A stretch of 64,000 nt of DNA from Acidovorax sp. NCPPB 3576 (GTDB taxonomy: Bacteria; Pseudomonadota; Gammaproteobacteria; Burkholderiales; Burkholderiaceae_C): assembly GCF_028473605.1 (NCBI RefSeq), contig NZ_CP097267.1:337501-401500 (forward strand), in the 5' to 3' direction. Both the position numbers and the translations under genes were made by a program. A model generated the notes under the pieces. That model was not told the DNA's origin and did not search any database. It worked only from the letters and a program-made list of their open reading frames with translations. Shown here piece by piece: positions 32,869 to 40,085 of this stretch (positions are counted from its first letter, which is position 1; every line of letters starts with the position of its first letter).

Positions 32869-33364
32869 TAATGCCCTCTTTCGGTTGCAACTGCAGCGCT
32901 ACCTGGTCGAGTGCTTCAAACACGCCCGCCAACTCCTGCAACTCGCGCCACTTGCGGCTGACTGCTGAGAGTTCGGCGTGGGCGCGTTTGAGCACCTGGG
33001 CCCGCATCTCGCCATCGTTCATCGCGCGCACCGATGATTCGTACACGCGCTCACCCGTACCTGTTTCGACGGGCAGGAAGGCGCGAACAGTGCGCGGCGG
33101 GGCCGATGCCTCGGGCTCTTCGAACACCACCGTCACGCTGCGAATCAGGTGTCCCGCCTGGTCGAGCCGATAGCGCTCGGCGGCCTTCGAGTCGTCCCAT
33201 TCGAAGTGCGGGTGCAGCACACTGCTGGGCTGTGCTGCGTCGGCCACCACCGACTCGGGGGTGAGGCCGTTTGCTTTGCTGCGGATCTGGTCGAGTCGTT
33301 CGCCGACTGCCTGGGCGTCACCGCTGATGTGCGCGCCGGCCTTGAATTGGTAGACGGTCTTCAT
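32861..33364 (-). CDS. hypothetical phage protein
   Basis: A 167-residue protein. The N-terminus KTVYQFKAGAHISGDAQAVG is followed by a beta-rich centre (LDQAGHLIRSVTVVFEEPEA, VRAFLPVETGTGERVYESSV) and a C-terminal helical part (KRAHAELSAVSRKWRELQEL). No domain recognised. It lies 3 bases downstream of the 193-aa gene, and the pentamer array starts at its stop. Confidence 0.65.
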   Translation of the reverse strand: MKTVYQFKAGAHISGDAQAVGERLDQIRSKANGLTPESVVADAAQPSSVLHPHFEWDDSKAAERYRLDQAGHLIRSVTVVFEEPEASAPPRTVRAFLPVETGTGERVYESSVRAMNDGEMRAQVLKRAHAELSAVSRKWRELQELAGVFEALDQVALQLQPKEGITA

Positions 33365-33367
33365 GGG

Positions 33368-33949
33368 TCACTCCACATGAAACATGCCGAAGGAGCCATC
33401 GCGCTGGGGGCGCCACTCACCCACACCGATGGCGAATCCGCCGGTGTTGAAAAGGTTCACGATCTGCTCCGCGCTGAGCACATTGCGGTTGAAGCGGACC
33501 GTGATCTCGGCCGCCCATTGACGGAATTCGCCGCGGTAGCGAATGTCGGCCGTGCCCATGCCGACGCGCACCATGTCTTCCCGTGGCGCCGGCTCGCCTT
33601 CAAGCTTCACCATGTCGCCAACGATGTGGAATGCACCTCGGGCCTCCACCTTGGTGATGCCGGCGACGTGCGAGCAGGCATCGACCGCGGCGCTCTTGAA
33701 TGCCACGGCGGGGAAGCCGTAGCCGCCGTCAGGGTGGCGGTACAGGGACTGCTCGTAGTCGGCCTGGGGGTCTTTGGCTTCCTTGGCCTGCTTGGCCTTT
33801 TTCATCTGCGCGTCGAGCATCTGGCGCTTGGCCTTCTCGCTCCATGCGTGGCAGATCAGCGGGGAGTCCCCCACCAGGCGAATGCGGATGACCTCGATGG
33901 CCAGGCGCGGAAGTTCGATCGCTTGCTCGGTTTTTTTGGCTACTGCCAT
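33368..33949 (-). CDS. conserved phage protein with glycine-rich C-terminal loop
   Basis: A 193-residue protein, first gene of the leftward early operon behind repressor-type operators. Notable parts: IRIRLVGDSPLICHAWSEKA near the N-terminus, DMVRVGMGTADIRYRGEFRQ, and FNTGGFAIGVGEWRPQRDGS with GMFHVE at the C-terminus. The final G-x-G-x8-G-x-x-G pattern recalls the glycine-rich loop of RAMP-type RNA-binding folds, but this is only a pattern resemblance. I believe related proteins occur in many siphoviruses; no function is known to me. Confidence 0.7.
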   Translation of the reverse strand: MAVAKKTEQAIELPRLAIEVIRIRLVGDSPLICHAWSEKAKRQMLDAQMKKAKQAKEAKDPQADYEQSLYRHPDGGYGFPAVAFKSAAVDACSHVAGITKVEARGAFHIVGDMVKLEGEPAPREDMVRVGMGTADIRYRGEFRQWAAEITVRFNRNVLSAEQIVNLFNTGGFAIGVGEWRPQRDGSFGMFHVE

Positions 33950-33982
33950 GCTTCACTCCGAAACCGCCCGGGGTGGGCGTCT

Positions 33983-34040
33983 GGAATGAATTATTCCTAA
34001 AAGAATTTACAACGTCAAGCGCGAAGGAATATTTAAATTC
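33983..34040. promoter_or_regulatory. leftward early operator region (OL-like)
   Basis: Two dyads upstream of the 193-aa gene: GGAAT-GAATT-ATTCC at 33983–33997 and GGAATATTTAAATTC at 34026–34040, with a further AGAATTT between them (about 34002–34008). They share GGAAT/ATTCC arms with the GAATATTC sites near the repressor/Cro start. The region is AT-rich compared with its flanks. These are likely repressor sites controlling the leftward early promoter. Confidence 0.6.
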
Positions 34041-34066
34041 TTCTCCGACTACTTACGTAGTTTTGG

Positions 34067-34732
34067 TCAGCAGGGCTCGATGAATGCATCGGGCGGCACG
34101 CTGCCCCCTACCCGATGGATCGAATCAACCTCTGCCGTGTCGAGCGTCATCGGTGCATAGCCGTCGTTGATCGACAGAAGCTGCAGCTCTTCAGGCCGTT
34201 GCCAGTTGAGTTGCTTCAGCAGCTTCCTGCCGTCGCGCATCCGCACCACCACGTCATTGCCTTGCTGAGCCTCGATGGAAGGCGTCACTACGATGAACTC
34301 TCGGGCTCGGTATCGGGGGTGCATCGAGTCGCCCTTGATTCTCAGGGCGTAGGCAGCCTCGTCTTTCGTCCAGTATTCAACGCAGCCTTCGCCGTGGCCG
34401 ACGGGGTACTGCATCTCCTCCAGGTATCCGTCAGGCCCTGCCTTGACGTGTCCTACCACTGGGACCAGCCGTGACCGGCCGAGCATTGGGGCTGCCGCGA
34501 CATTGGATTCTTCCGGTCTACGCGGTCCATCGCCCGTGTCCAGCCACTGCGGGTTCACGGCCAGAGCCATAGCCAAACGGATAAGGTTGGAGGTCTTCTG
34601 CGAGTCGCCGCGCTCCAACTTCGACACATCCGATTGTTTCATCTCGGCCCGCTTGGCCAATTCCACCTGAGTGATCCCGAGCTCCGTGCGGGCAGATCTG
34701 ATGCGTTGGGCGAGTGTTTGCATAGACACCAT
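34067..34732 (-). CDS. CI-type prophage repressor (HTH + S24 peptidase)
   Basis: A 221-residue lysogeny repressor. The XRE domain (about 5–65) reads IRSARTELGITQVELAKRAE, MKQSDVSKLERGDSQKTSNL. The C-terminal S24 domain has the Ala98–Gly99 cleavage site in VGHVKAGPDGY, the catalytic Ser136 in IKGDSMHPRYR and a Lys in DGRKLLKQL (about 173). RecA-stimulated self-cleavage would induce the prophage. An alternative ATG is three codons downstream. It is divergent from a Cro-like gene and flanked by GAATATTC-type operators on both sides. Confidence 0.93.
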   Translation of the reverse strand: MVSMQTLAQRIRSARTELGITQVELAKRAEMKQSDVSKLERGDSQKTSNLIRLAMALAVNPQWLDTGDGPRRPEESNVAAAPMLGRSRLVPVVGHVKAGPDGYLEEMQYPVGHGEGCVEYWTKDEAAYALRIKGDSMHPRYRAREFIVVTPSIEAQQGNDVVVRMRDGRKLLKQLNWQRPEELQLLSINDGYAPMTLDTAEVDSIHRVGGSVPPDAFIEPC

Positions 34733-34742
34733 TTAATCTCAG

Positions 34743-34789
34743 TTGAATATTCTTGCGAGACATGTAAAAATAGTCCGAAAGGAATATTC
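34743..34789. promoter_or_regulatory. rightward early promoter and operators (PR/OR-like)
   Basis: Identical GAATATTC palindromes occur at 34745–34752 and 34782–34789. A promoter for the Cro-like gene can be read as TTGAAT (34743–34748), 16 bases, TAAAAA (34765–34770); the first operator overlaps its -35 and the second lies just before the ATG. The CI repressor and Cro-like protein probably compete here. Confidence 0.65.
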
Positions 34790-34792
34790 GCC

Positions 34793-35032
34793 ATGGACCT
34801 CGAACCCCGTGATCTAGTGCTCGCGCTTAAGGCCAAGGGCTTTACGCAGAAGCAGATCCAAGCCGAAACCGGCATCCCTCAGCCCACCATCAGCAAGATC
34901 GAACGAGGCGACTCTAGGGACGTGATGTCCCGGAACTACCGGGCGCTCGTTGCCATGCACGCGAAGGTGGCCGGTGAAATGCCCGCGCCTGCACCAGTTG
35001 CAAGCGCCGAAGCTGCTTCTGCGGCGGGCTGA
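34793..35032 (+). CDS. Cro-like HTH regulator
   Basis: A 79-residue protein with a helix-turn-helix LVLALKAKGFTQKQIQAETG, IPQPTISKIERGDSRDVMSR and a disordered Ala/Pro tail. It is the first gene of the rightward early operon, divergent from the CI-type gene, with GAAAGGA before the ATG. Position and size match a Cro. Confidence 0.8.
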   Translation: MDLEPRDLVLALKAKGFTQKQIQAETGIPQPTISKIERGDSRDVMSRNYRALVAMHAKVAGEMPAPAPVASAEAASAAG

Positions 35033-35035
35033 CCA

Positions 35036-35233
35036 ATGTCCATGCATCTCTTGGAAGCGCTGGTGGTGCCCGCCGGCTCAACGGTGATTCTTCGTACCGC
35101 GCAGCCCCTGTCGGACGCCGCCCGGGCCAAGCTCGCAGCCCATCTTTCCGCCGAGGAAGCCCGGACCGGGACGAAGTTCCTGGTATTCGCCGATGCGCAC
35201 TGGGAAGCCATGGTCATTGGAGCGCCTGAATGA
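35036..35233 (+). CDS. small hypothetical early phage protein
   Basis: A 65-residue protein: MSMHLLEALVVPAGSTVILR, TAQPLSDAARAKLAAHLSAE, then TGTKFLVFADAHWEAMV. It begins 3 bases after the Cro-like stop and is likely cotranscribed. Its 3' end overlaps a minus-strand membrane protein gene by 20 bases. No family recognised. Confidence 0.65.
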   Translation: MSMHLLEALVVPAGSTVILRTAQPLSDAARAKLAAHLSAEEARTGTKFLVFADAHWEAMVIGAPE

Positions 35234-35423
35234 GCGCAGCAACCGCCCCAAGTGCTCCGATGAGCGTGGCCGCCAATGCCCAGCCGTTGCGCGCGATCCA
35301 TCGCGCAAAGCGCCTGAGTGGCGGAGCCACCATGTGTCCTGGCGAGAACCAGCCTGGTTCGCTGAACGCGCCTTCCAGCCGTTCGTCCCAGTGCTTCGCC
35401 TTCCAGCGTTCCCAGCGACGCAT
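35214..35423 (-). CDS. small C-terminally anchored membrane protein
   Basis: A 69-residue protein: charged N-terminus (MRRWERWKAKHWDERLEGAF), then one membrane segment (NGWALAATLIGALGAVAALI) at the very end. It is encoded against the rightward early operon next to the immunity region, the position where superinfection-exclusion or other lysogenic-conversion proteins are often found. That role is only an inference from position. Confidence 0.5.
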   Translation of the reverse strand: MRRWERWKAKHWDERLEGAFSEPGWFSPGHMVAPPLRRFARWIARNGWALAATLIGALGAVAALIQALQ

Positions 35424-35471
35424 ATCCCACCCCCGTCAGTGCTTCGATCGCGGGATTGTGGCTGAGGCGGC

Positions 35472-35699
35472 TCATCGCCGGGCACCGCTCTGGCTCCGTG
35501 TGCCGGCGAGCACGACCCGGCTCGACTGGCAGCGAATCCGCAACTCCCCTGCCTCCCAGTGCATATCGAGCCGACTGGTGCGCAGCACCTGTGATCGCTC
35601 CCCCGTGTGTTGGTCAACGTTTTGCGAAAGCGCCGTGCGTGCGCTGGCGTGGAAGGTCTGGTTCAGAACCGGCTTGAAGGGGTTGGGGCGTGTGGTCAT
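35472..35699 (-). CDS. hypothetical minus-strand protein near immunity region
   Basis: A 75-residue protein starting MTTRPNPFKPVLNQTFHASA and containing RTSRLDMHWEAGELRIRCQS. The plus-strand frame over the same bases is low-complexity and not protein-like. The gene would form a two-gene minus-strand unit with the membrane protein at 35214–35423. No family recognised. Confidence 0.45.
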   Translation of the reverse strand: MTTRPNPFKPVLNQTFHASARTALSQNVDQHTGERSQVLRTSRLDMHWEAGELRIRCQSSRVVLAGTRSQSGARR

Positions 35700-35759
35700 G
35701 AATCGAATGGTCGGCGTTCTGCTGGCAAAAACATATAGCAACAAATCGGAGCAACTGCT

Positions 35760-36347
35760 ATGAGCCTTCTCGACGCGGCACGCCGCCTTGTCCGTCGCCT
35801 CCCTGGCGGGATCGAAACCAACGCTCAGCGCTTCGACGTCACCCCATCCACGCTGCGCCATCAGCTTGCCGGAACAGGGGGCTATCGGTTCAGTTTGGAG
35901 AACGCCGAGCTGGCGACGCAGTTCGCGATCGAGCAAGGGGTGGACAACCCACTGGAGATCGTGAACACGCTGGCCAAGAACTGCGGCGCGATGGTCATTC
36001 CTCTCCCGGGGCTTTACGAAACCGGGGGCGGCACGATGAAAGACCTGGCGGCGGCGGCACACGAGTTCGCACAGTTCGTGAGCTTGGCCGCCCTCGCGCC
36101 GGCTGATGGCGTCGTCACTGCTAACGAGCTTTCTGCTGTGACCACCGAGCTTTCGCACCTGATCGGGTGCGCGCAGCGGGTGCGCGCAGGCCTGGCGGAG
36201 ATGCATGAGGCAGGCAAGCCGAAAGCCGAGAGCCCGCATCTCGACGTTCCGGTCATTGACAGCGCGGGCCCAGAGGCCGCGCGCAGCAGCTGGACAGCAG
36301 GGCCCGGCACAGGCGCTGCGTGGGTCGGCCGGATGCAGGAGGCGTAG
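35760..36347 (+). CDS. CII-like phage regulatory protein (Phage_CP76 type)
   Basis: A 195-residue protein. The N-terminal part AARRLVRRLPGGIETNAQRF, DVTPSTLRHQLAGTGGYRFS, LENAELATQFAIEQGVDNPL fits the phage CII/CP76 family, a helix-turn-helix type regulator encoded just before replication genes. The C-terminal part is helical with a Pro/Ala-rich tail. It precedes the O-like gene by 2 bases, so it belongs to the rightward early operon. Confidence 0.75.
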   Translation: MSLLDAARRLVRRLPGGIETNAQRFDVTPSTLRHQLAGTGGYRFSLENAELATQFAIEQGVDNPLEIVNTLAKNCGAMVIPLPGLYETGGGTMKDLAAAAHEFAQFVSLAALAPADGVVTANELSAVTTELSHLIGCAQRVRAGLAEMHEAGKPKAESPHLDVPVIDSAGPEAARSSWTAGPGTGAAWVGRMQEA

Positions 36348-36349
36348 GC

Positions 36350-37276
36350 ATGGCAGGCGAGTGGCTCAAGTTCGAATGCAGCCTGCCGGAAAAGCCGGAA
36401 ACGCTGGCCATCACTGCATCCATGGGGTGGGACGACCCGGATCTGACCGTGGGCAAGCTGATGCGGCTGTTCCGCTGGTTCGACCAGCACACCTTGAACG
36501 GTAACGCTCTCGGCGTTACCCCGGCGTTATTGGATCGCATCATCGGCGTTACCGGATTCGTTGCTGCGGTCGCTGCGACCGGCTGGATCGTCATCGGAGA
36601 CACCTTTGTGTCGCTCCATAACTTCGACCACCACAACGGGGCGACTGCAAAAAGCAGGGCGCAGACCGCGAAAAGGGTGGCAAAACACAAGACCAACGGG
36701 GGAGGTAACGCTGAACCTAACGATATAGGTAACGCATGCAGCGTTAGTGATGCGTTACCTAGAGAAGAAAAGAAAAGAGAAGAAGTAATACCAGCACCTA
36801 ACGGTGCTTTGTCGGCAGAGCCGCCACATGGCGATCAGCCGAACCTGAACGGCGTACCCGAAGCGCCGGGGTCATCGCCAGGGCGGAGCGGGGTTCCGCC
36901 GTGCCCGTACGACCTGCTGCTGGGGCTGTACCACGAGCTTTGCCCGACCATGCCCAGCGTCCGAGCCGACCTCTTCAAGGACGGGAAGCGCGCCGACGCG
37001 ATGCTGGCTCGCTGGAAGTGGGTGATGACGTCGAAAGCCGTGGTTGGGGAGCGCGCCGGCCAGCGAATGGCGACCACCAGGGAGGAGGGGCTTGCGTGGT
37101 TTCGGAAGTTCTTCGTCTACGCGTCGAAGTCGCTGTTCCTGCGCGGAGATGCGGCCCCGCGCGAAGGCGCCCGTCGCTTCGTTGCCGACCTCGGGTGGTT
37201 GGTGAAGCTCGAGAACTTCGAGAAGGTGCTCGAGGGCAAGTACCACGGCGACGTGCAGGAGGTCGAACATGCGTGA
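36350..37276 (+). CDS. O-like replication initiator
   Basis: A 308-residue protein, start at 36350 after GCAGGAGGCG. The N-terminal part (MAGEWLKFECSLPEKPETLA, LTVGKLMRLFRWFDQHTLNG) is a winged-helix-like domain seen in phage O/DnaD-type initiators. The low-complexity middle (about 115–190) is encoded by iteron repeats and a purine-rich tract. The C-terminal part (YHELCPTMPSVRADLFKDGK, EGLAWFRKFFVYASKSLFL) probably contacts the helicase. It overlaps the DnaB-type helicase gene by 8 bases, the O–P-like arrangement of lambdoid phages. Confidence 0.75.
   Translation: MAGEWLKFECSLPEKPETLAITASMGWDDPDLTVGKLMRLFRWFDQHTLNGNALGVTPALLDRIIGVTGFVAAVAATGWIVIGDTFVSLHNFDHHNGATAKSRAQTAKRVAKHKTNGGGNAEPNDIGNACSVSDALPREEKKREEVIPAPNGALSAEPPHGDQPNLNGVPEAPGSSPGRSGVPPCPYDLLLGLYHELCPTMPSVRADLFKDGKRADAMLARWKWVMTSKAVVGERAGQRMATTREEGLAWFRKFFVYASKSLFLRGDAAPREGARRFVADLGWLVKLENFEKVLEGKYHGDVQEVEHA
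36500..36804. other. ori: candidate phage replication origin (iterons in O-like gene)
   Basis: The word GGTAACGC or its complement GCGTTACC occurs at 36500, 36513 (as GCGTTACC), 36546, 36704, 36728 and 36752, with related GCGTTA/CCTAACG words at 36524, 36717, 36741 and 36797. A purine-rich, A-rich tract (about 36760–36790) follows the last close group. Iterons inside the initiator gene next to an A-rich tract is the organisation of the lambda origin. Confidence 0.65.
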
Positions 37277-38627
37277 CGATCGCCGTATTCCGGTCAGCCT
37301 TGAGTCGGAGGCTGGGCTGCTGAGCGGGCTGCTTCTGGACAACGAGGCGATCCATCGCATCCCAGGCCTGGACGCCGATGCATTCCACGGCCCCGTGAAC
37401 GCGGAGGTGTTCCGCGCGATCCAGCAGCTGGCGTCCGCCGGAAGGCCGTTCGACACCGTGTCCGTGTACACGCACCTGCAAGCGATTGGCAGCGAGACGA
37501 CGCTGATCGAGCTGAACGACATTGCCCAGTACGTGCCGAGTGCAGCCAACATCCGGCGCTATGCCGAAGTGGTGGCGGACCGCTACCGGCTGCGGCAGCT
37601 CATGGAGGCAGGCAGCGCGATAGCCGACATCGCCATGGAGCCGAACGCGACTTCGGCCGAACAGATTGACCAGGCGCAGATGATGCTCGCGAAGCTCGCC
37701 ACCGTGAAGGCCAAGCGGGAGCCCCAGCACATAGCCGAGTCCCTTACCCACTACCTGGGGCTCCTGCAGGACCTGAGCGACGGCAAGAACCCGGCAATCC
37801 GAACGGGGATCGGGGGACTGGACAAGATACTGAACGGGGGCATGCGCCGCGGAGAGGTAATGGTCATCGGGGCTCGGCCCAAGCATGGGAAGACGGCGCT
37901 GTCGCTGACCATGGCGCGCAACATGGCGCGGGATCACAGCGTCCTGTTCCTGAGCCAAGAGATGCCGATCTCTCAGCTGATGCACCGGCACACTGCCGCC
38001 GCCGGGTCCTTCGATCTGGCGCGCATTCTGGCCGCAGACGCTGGGGACCACGACATGTGGGACGCGGTAGCAGACGCCGCGCGCCGCCTGGGCGACCTGA
38101 ACCTGAACCACGATGACCAGTGCAGCCTCTCGCTCATGGACATCCGCCGGAAGGCGATCAAGGTCAAGCGTGAAAGAGGCCTTGACGTGCTGTTCGTGGA
38201 CTTTCTGCAACTCATGGCAGGAGCCGGCGAGGAGAGCCGAAATCGCGAGCTGGATGTGATCGTCAACGGCATCAAAGCCCTGGCGCTCGATCTCGGCATC
38301 TGCGTGGTGGTGCTGAGCCAGATGAGCCGTAAGGCCGATGAGCACTACAGCCGCCCGGCCATGACCTACCTCCGCGATTCGGGCGCGATCGAGGCTGCTG
38401 CTGACCAGATCGCGCTGCTGTTCACGGACTGGGCCCACCCGTTGAGCAAGCGAAAGCCGGAGTTCCAGGGGTTTGCCGAACTCGAGATAGTCGCGCATCG
38501 CAACGGGCCCCAGGGGCTCGTGCCGCTGGAGTTCATCGGCAAGTACCAGCAGATGGGCGACTGGCTGCACCCGCTGCCTGTGCACACCCAATCCACCATG
38601 CCCGTGAGCCGCGGCGCGAAATTCTGA
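37269..38627 (+). CDS. DnaB-type replicative helicase
   Basis: A 452-residue helicase for phage DNA replication. The N-terminal domain (about 8–110; ESEAGLLSGLLLDNEAI, GRPFDTVSVYTHL) and the RecA-like C-terminal domain are both present. Walker A is GARPKHGKTALSL (about 198–210), Walker B LDVLFVDFLQLM, followed by VVLSQMSRKADEHYSRPAM and LRDSGAIEAAADQI. It is overlapped by the O-like gene at its 5' end, so loading by that protein is likely. Confidence 0.95.
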   Translation: MRDDRRIPVSLESEAGLLSGLLLDNEAIHRIPGLDADAFHGPVNAEVFRAIQQLASAGRPFDTVSVYTHLQAIGSETTLIELNDIAQYVPSAANIRRYAEVVADRYRLRQLMEAGSAIADIAMEPNATSAEQIDQAQMMLAKLATVKAKREPQHIAESLTHYLGLLQDLSDGKNPAIRTGIGGLDKILNGGMRRGEVMVIGARPKHGKTALSLTMARNMARDHSVLFLSQEMPISQLMHRHTAAAGSFDLARILAADAGDHDMWDAVADAARRLGDLNLNHDDQCSLSLMDIRRKAIKVKRERGLDVLFVDFLQLMAGAGEESRNRELDVIVNGIKALALDLGICVVVLSQMSRKADEHYSRPAMTYLRDSGAIEAAADQIALLFTDWAHPLSKRKPEFQGFAELEIVAHRNGPQGLVPLEFIGKYQQMGDWLHPLPVHTQSTMPVSRGAKF

Positions 38628-38637
38628 AAGGCAACCC

Positions 38638-38943
38638 ATGTACGAATCACCCACCACCGCCCAGGCCGCGCCAGCCTCCATCGCCACGCACGCGCTGCTG
38701 TGGAGCCATAGCCAATGTGCGCTGCACGTTGAGCCGATTGCGGACATGTTGAGCTCCAATCGGCAGGCCTACACCCAGGACCGCGGCTCCGACTATGTGC
38801 CCATCTTTCTCGGCTGTGACGACGACTGCCGCAAGGCGGCGGAGGCGGTGCGCGACACCATGCATCGCCGCCAGACTGCCCGGAACTTTGATGGTCGGGG
38901 CTCCGGCATCGCAGCGCAAGAAGCCGGGGAGTGCCTAGCTTGA
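38638..38943 (+). CDS. hypothetical phage protein
   Basis: A 101-residue protein: SIATHALLWSHSQCALHVEP, IADMLSSNRQAYTQDRGSDY, VPIFLGCDDDCRKAAEAVRD. Cys residues in LGCDDDCRKA are spaced like a small metal site but unproven. It lies 10 bases after the helicase gene and its stop overlaps the next start. No family recognised. Confidence 0.6.
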   Translation: MYESPTTAQAAPASIATHALLWSHSQCALHVEPIADMLSSNRQAYTQDRGSDYVPIFLGCDDDCRKAAEAVRDTMHRRQTARNFDGRGSGIAAQEAGECLA

Positions 38944-39104
38944 ACTTGCACCTCACCTACTTGCTGCTGGTCTTTACGCTTTCCGTTTGCTCGCTGGCCC
39001 TTCGTTGGCACTTGGCCGCCACGAGACGCAAGCGGCATGAGCAGCGCCGTGCACGCCTCGACCGAAAAGCAGAAACCGAGCGCCGTGCTCGCAGCGCCCT
39101 TTGA
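38940..39104 (+). CDS. small TTG-started membrane protein
   Basis: A 54-residue frame starting with TTG over the stop of the previous gene. It has a membrane segment (LTYLLLVFTLSVCSLALRWH) and an Arg-rich cytoplasmic tail (RRKRHEQRRARLDRKAETER). Support comes from the overlap, the clear membrane segment and the position-typical small size. It ends 14 bases before the Q-like gene. Confidence 0.5.
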   Translation: MNLHLTYLLLVFTLSVCSLALRWHLAATRRKRHEQRRARLDRKAETERRARSAL

Positions 39105-39118
39105 CTCCAGGAACCCGA

Positions 39119-39868
39119 ATGTCTGACACCCCCACCCAAGAGCGGCCCAACCTGTCCGAGCGCCTGACGAGCGCTGGCAACAGCAGCGATCTGTCGGTGC
39201 GCACCGATGCGCGCGGGGACGCTGACTACCTGATTGCAGCTGGCACGACACCAGCACGGCTGGGCCGGTATATCTACTCGCTGATGGCCGAGTACGACGC
39301 ATGCGCGAAGCCCCGGCCGATCACCGATGACGCCGTGCGCCGGATGAGCAAAGAGGTCAGCGCTGCGGACGAAAAGCGCTGGAAAGATCAGCTGCCAGCT
39401 TTGAAGCTCGACGGACGCGGCAGGCCCACGAAAGCGAGCGTTGAGGCTCGCAAGATGGCCGCGGCTCGTCTTGAGCTGAACAAGTGGCTGGCCGGGGAGC
39501 GCCGCCGTGTGCTGGGCCGCCTGCACAGCTTGCCCAAGCTGATGGACCCGCACTCAGGCCTGCTGCCCTGGGTGGTAGCCCGCGGTGGCAGCACGCCCGA
39601 GGGCAAGCTGCTGGACGTCCTGGGCTGGTGGGCCGATCGCCTCTGTCCGAGTTGCAGCGGGACGAAGAAACAAGGTGGCAGGACCTGCACGGCATGCCGG
39701 GGCGTGGGGCTGCGCGAGATCCCGCACGGCAAGGAAGGGCAGGCTATCTCGGAGCACATCGCCGCCCAAGTGGATCGCTCCCGTCGAGGTATCAAAAACG
39801 GGCTACCCGGCCTGCGGCAACTAAAATCCTATGCAGCTGGGCAAGACGGTGGCCGGAACGGACTGTGA
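39119..39868 (+). CDS. putative late antiterminator, Q-like zinc-finger protein
   Basis: A 249-residue protein. A zinc-finger-like motif CPSCSGTKKQGGRTCTACRG (about 180–200) is the main landmark; helical, basic segments precede it (EARKMAAARLELNKWLAGER). Lambdoid Q proteins of the phage 82 type also carry a C-x2-C…C-x2-C motif, and this gene lies exactly where Q belongs: after the helicase, just upstream of a promoter–terminator unit and the late genes. The function is inferred from that context. A different DNA-binding zinc protein is possible. Confidence 0.6.
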   Translation: MSDTPTQERPNLSERLTSAGNSSDLSVRTDARGDADYLIAAGTTPARLGRYIYSLMAEYDACAKPRPITDDAVRRMSKEVSAADEKRWKDQLPALKLDGRGRPTKASVEARKMAAARLELNKWLAGERRRVLGRLHSLPKLMDPHSGLLPWVVARGGSTPEGKLLDVLGWWADRLCPSCSGTKKQGGRTCTACRGVGLREIPHGKEGQAISEHIAAQVDRSRRGIKNGLPGLRQLKSYAAGQDGGRNGL

Positions 39869-39904
39869 GATTGGCTGCATGGGTGATCGCATCAATGCGG
39901 ACCC

Positions 39905-39933
39905 TAGCGTGGCGATCCGACTTCATGTAGAAT
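39905..39933 (+). promoter_or_regulatory. late promoter candidate (pR'-like)
   Basis: A -10 element TAGAAT at 39928–39933, preceded by ATG, with a weak -35 (TAGCGT at 39905–39910) and a 17-base spacer. It lies 37 bases after the Q-like stop and about 115 bases before a strong terminator. A weak -35 with a good -10 fits a promoter where polymerase pauses for Q loading. Confidence 0.5.
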
Positions 39934-39939
39934 GCGGCC

Positions 39940-40080
39940 CTAGAGCGCAGGCGCCTTGAAATCCGCCTTGTACAACATGCTGAAACGGCCCCAGGCGGTG
40001 AGTCTGGCAAGCCTGAACTTGTTGGATGCGCTCGCCCTGAAACTCCCAAGCCCGCACGGTTCGCCCTGCGGGCTTTTTTG
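39940..40080 (+). ncRNA. candidate short leader RNA (6S/tR'-type) between Q-like gene and tRNAs
   Basis: From the predicted start near 39940 to the terminator at 40080 no protein-coding frame is convincing. Transcription from the promoter at 39928 would end here and give an RNA of about 140 bases, as lambda pR' does in the absence of Q. The RNA is inferred from the promoter–terminator pair. Confidence 0.45.
40048..40080 (+). terminator. terminator upstream of late genes (tR'-like)
   Basis: A perfect 9-bp stem AAGCCCGCA/TGCGGGCTT (40048–40056, 40067–40075) followed by a T-run (40074–40079). It blocks read-through into the tRNA genes and late operon unless antitermination occurs. Confidence 0.85.
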
Positions 40081-40085
40081 TTTGT

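Noticed and set aside
32580..32871. Open frames of 60–94 codons on both strands across the pentamer array
   Set aside because: They stay open only because a five-base repeat gives a 15-base coding period; products are repetitive (A/R/G/W-rich) and no start signals fit.
35230..35763. 177-codon plus-strand frame before the CII-like gene
   Set aside because: Composition is Ser/Arg/Cys-rich and not protein-like; two more plausible minus-strand genes cover the same bases.
36704..36800. GGTAACGC repeats considered as a CRISPR-like array
   Set aside because: Units are 8 bases, unevenly spaced and in both orientations inside a coding gene next to a purine tract; origin iterons explain them better.
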